In this document: one piece after another, positions 63,776 to 64,000 of the stretch
Position numbering within the stretch: position 1 is the stretch's first letter
Layout of the letters: each line of letters opens with the position of its first letter
DNA from: JAPLJM01 sp963708515
Lineage (GTDB): Bacteria; Desulfobacterota; Syntrophia; Syntrophales; Fen-1087
Direction: 5' to 3'
DNA length: 64,000 nt
Assembly (NCBI GenBank): GCA_963708515.1
Contig: CAVPSX010000018.1
Coordinates: forward strand, 1 to 64,000
Notes under the pieces: model-generated
What the model saw: the letters and a program-made list of their open reading frames with translations, nothing else
The model's database searches: none
Told to the model about the DNA's origin: nothing
Translations under genes and position numbers: made by a program

Positions 63776-64000
63776 CTAAGCTTCCCCCTGCGACTGTGAA
63801 TTATCATCCCCGTCTTTGATAATGTCTTCCCTGGCCTTCCTGACCCAGTACCAGGCGTTGATGGATCCCAGTGCAACCCCCAGGATCAAGAGCATCAGCG
63901 TCCAGGAAAAACGGCTGGGCCAGGTCCGGTCAGTCCAGATCCCGATGGCTATCCCGATGAGGGTGGGGATGGCCACGGACCATCCCACGACGCCGATCAT
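63776..64000 (-). CDS. atpQ: N-ATPase accessory subunit AtpQ (partial at edge)
   Basis: At least 74 residues, cut by the right edge. Two hydrophobic segments (VVGWSVAIPTLIGIAIGIW and FSWTLMLLILGVALGSINAW) and the position before atpR fit AtpQ, an AtpI/AtpZ-like protein. Family members have a charged N-terminal extension before this point, so the true start is probably outside. atpD and atpC would be expected beyond the edge. Confidence 0.75.
   Translation of the reverse strand: MIGVVGWSVAIPTLIGIAIGIWTDRTWPSRFSWTLMLLILGVALGSINAWYWVRKAREDIIKDGDDNSQSQGEA

Noticed and set aside
1..64000. CRISPR array, rRNA operon, prophage or replication origin
   Set aside because: No regularly spaced direct repeats, rRNA-like sequence, phage structural genes or DnaA-box cluster was seen.

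Overview
The window reads as a chromosomal segment of a strictly anaerobic, probably syntrophic member of the Desulfobacterota (old Deltaproteobacteria; a Syntrophales-like organism is my best guess). The gene content points that way: class I hybrid cluster protein, rubrerythrin, tungsten-type aldehyde:ferredoxin oxidoreductase, two ADP-forming acyl-CoA synthetases, a selenocysteine tRNA with molybdopterin genes, CoA-transferase/thiolase/crotonase modules, and an N-type (Na+ signature) F-ATPase. The taxonomy is inferred from gene content only.

Layout. 1-1000: transposase remnant, hairpins, and a small ORF interrupted by an in-frame TAG. 1019-12435 (+): a catabolic cluster with a short-chain dehydrogenase, CaiB-type CoA-transferase, thiolase, biotin carrier, pyruvate-carboxylase-type carboxyltransferase, MFS transporter, a second carrier-like protein, biotin carboxylase, AMP-forming CoA ligase and a TSUP permease. 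The carboxyltransferase lacks the lysine and one histidine of the family's metal site, and the second carrier has Glu in place of the biotinyl lysine. This looks like a divergent biotin-dependent carboxylase of unknown substrate and is the best candidate for an undescribed system. 12466-17180: gene remnants, a nitroreductase, lexA with an operator inside its promoter and a small membrane protein gene behind it, hemerythrin, a monooxygenase-like protein, a methyltransferase, and a 144-bp exact duplication. 17253-21134: an integron-type cassette array (promoter, core site, three attC sites, five small genes) without an integrase. 21353-22395: an HTH-nucleotidyltransferase/HEPN pair behind two palindromic operators.

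23317-48718 is mostly housekeeping: polyprenyl synthase, NAD(P)HX repair, pgi-tkt, rubrerythrin, HEAT protein, tRNA-Sec, moeA, nadA, mfd, mobB, an ADP-forming acyl-CoA synthetase, trxB-lgt-rRNA methyltransferase, cutA. 48876-52285 is a thioesterase / ADP-forming acyl-CoA synthetase / enoyl-CoA hydratase operon that could recover ATP from CoA thioesters. 52447-56039 (-) holds an AOR, an SCP2-like protein and an iron-type alcohol dehydrogenase, all frameshifted. 56161-59097 (-) holds hcp behind a class II FNR/CRP-like promoter and a cytidylate-kinase-like gene. 59161-64000 (-) is the N-ATPase operon atpQ-R-B-E-F-A-G, running off the right edge.

Several conserved genes carry single-base frameshifts, some next to short homopolymers, so indel error in the assembly must be weighed against real decay. 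A family of about 160-bp dispersed intergenic repeats (four copies between 27 and 52 kb) and other palindromic elements mark the intergenic spaces. No CRISPR array, rRNA or replication origin was seen.
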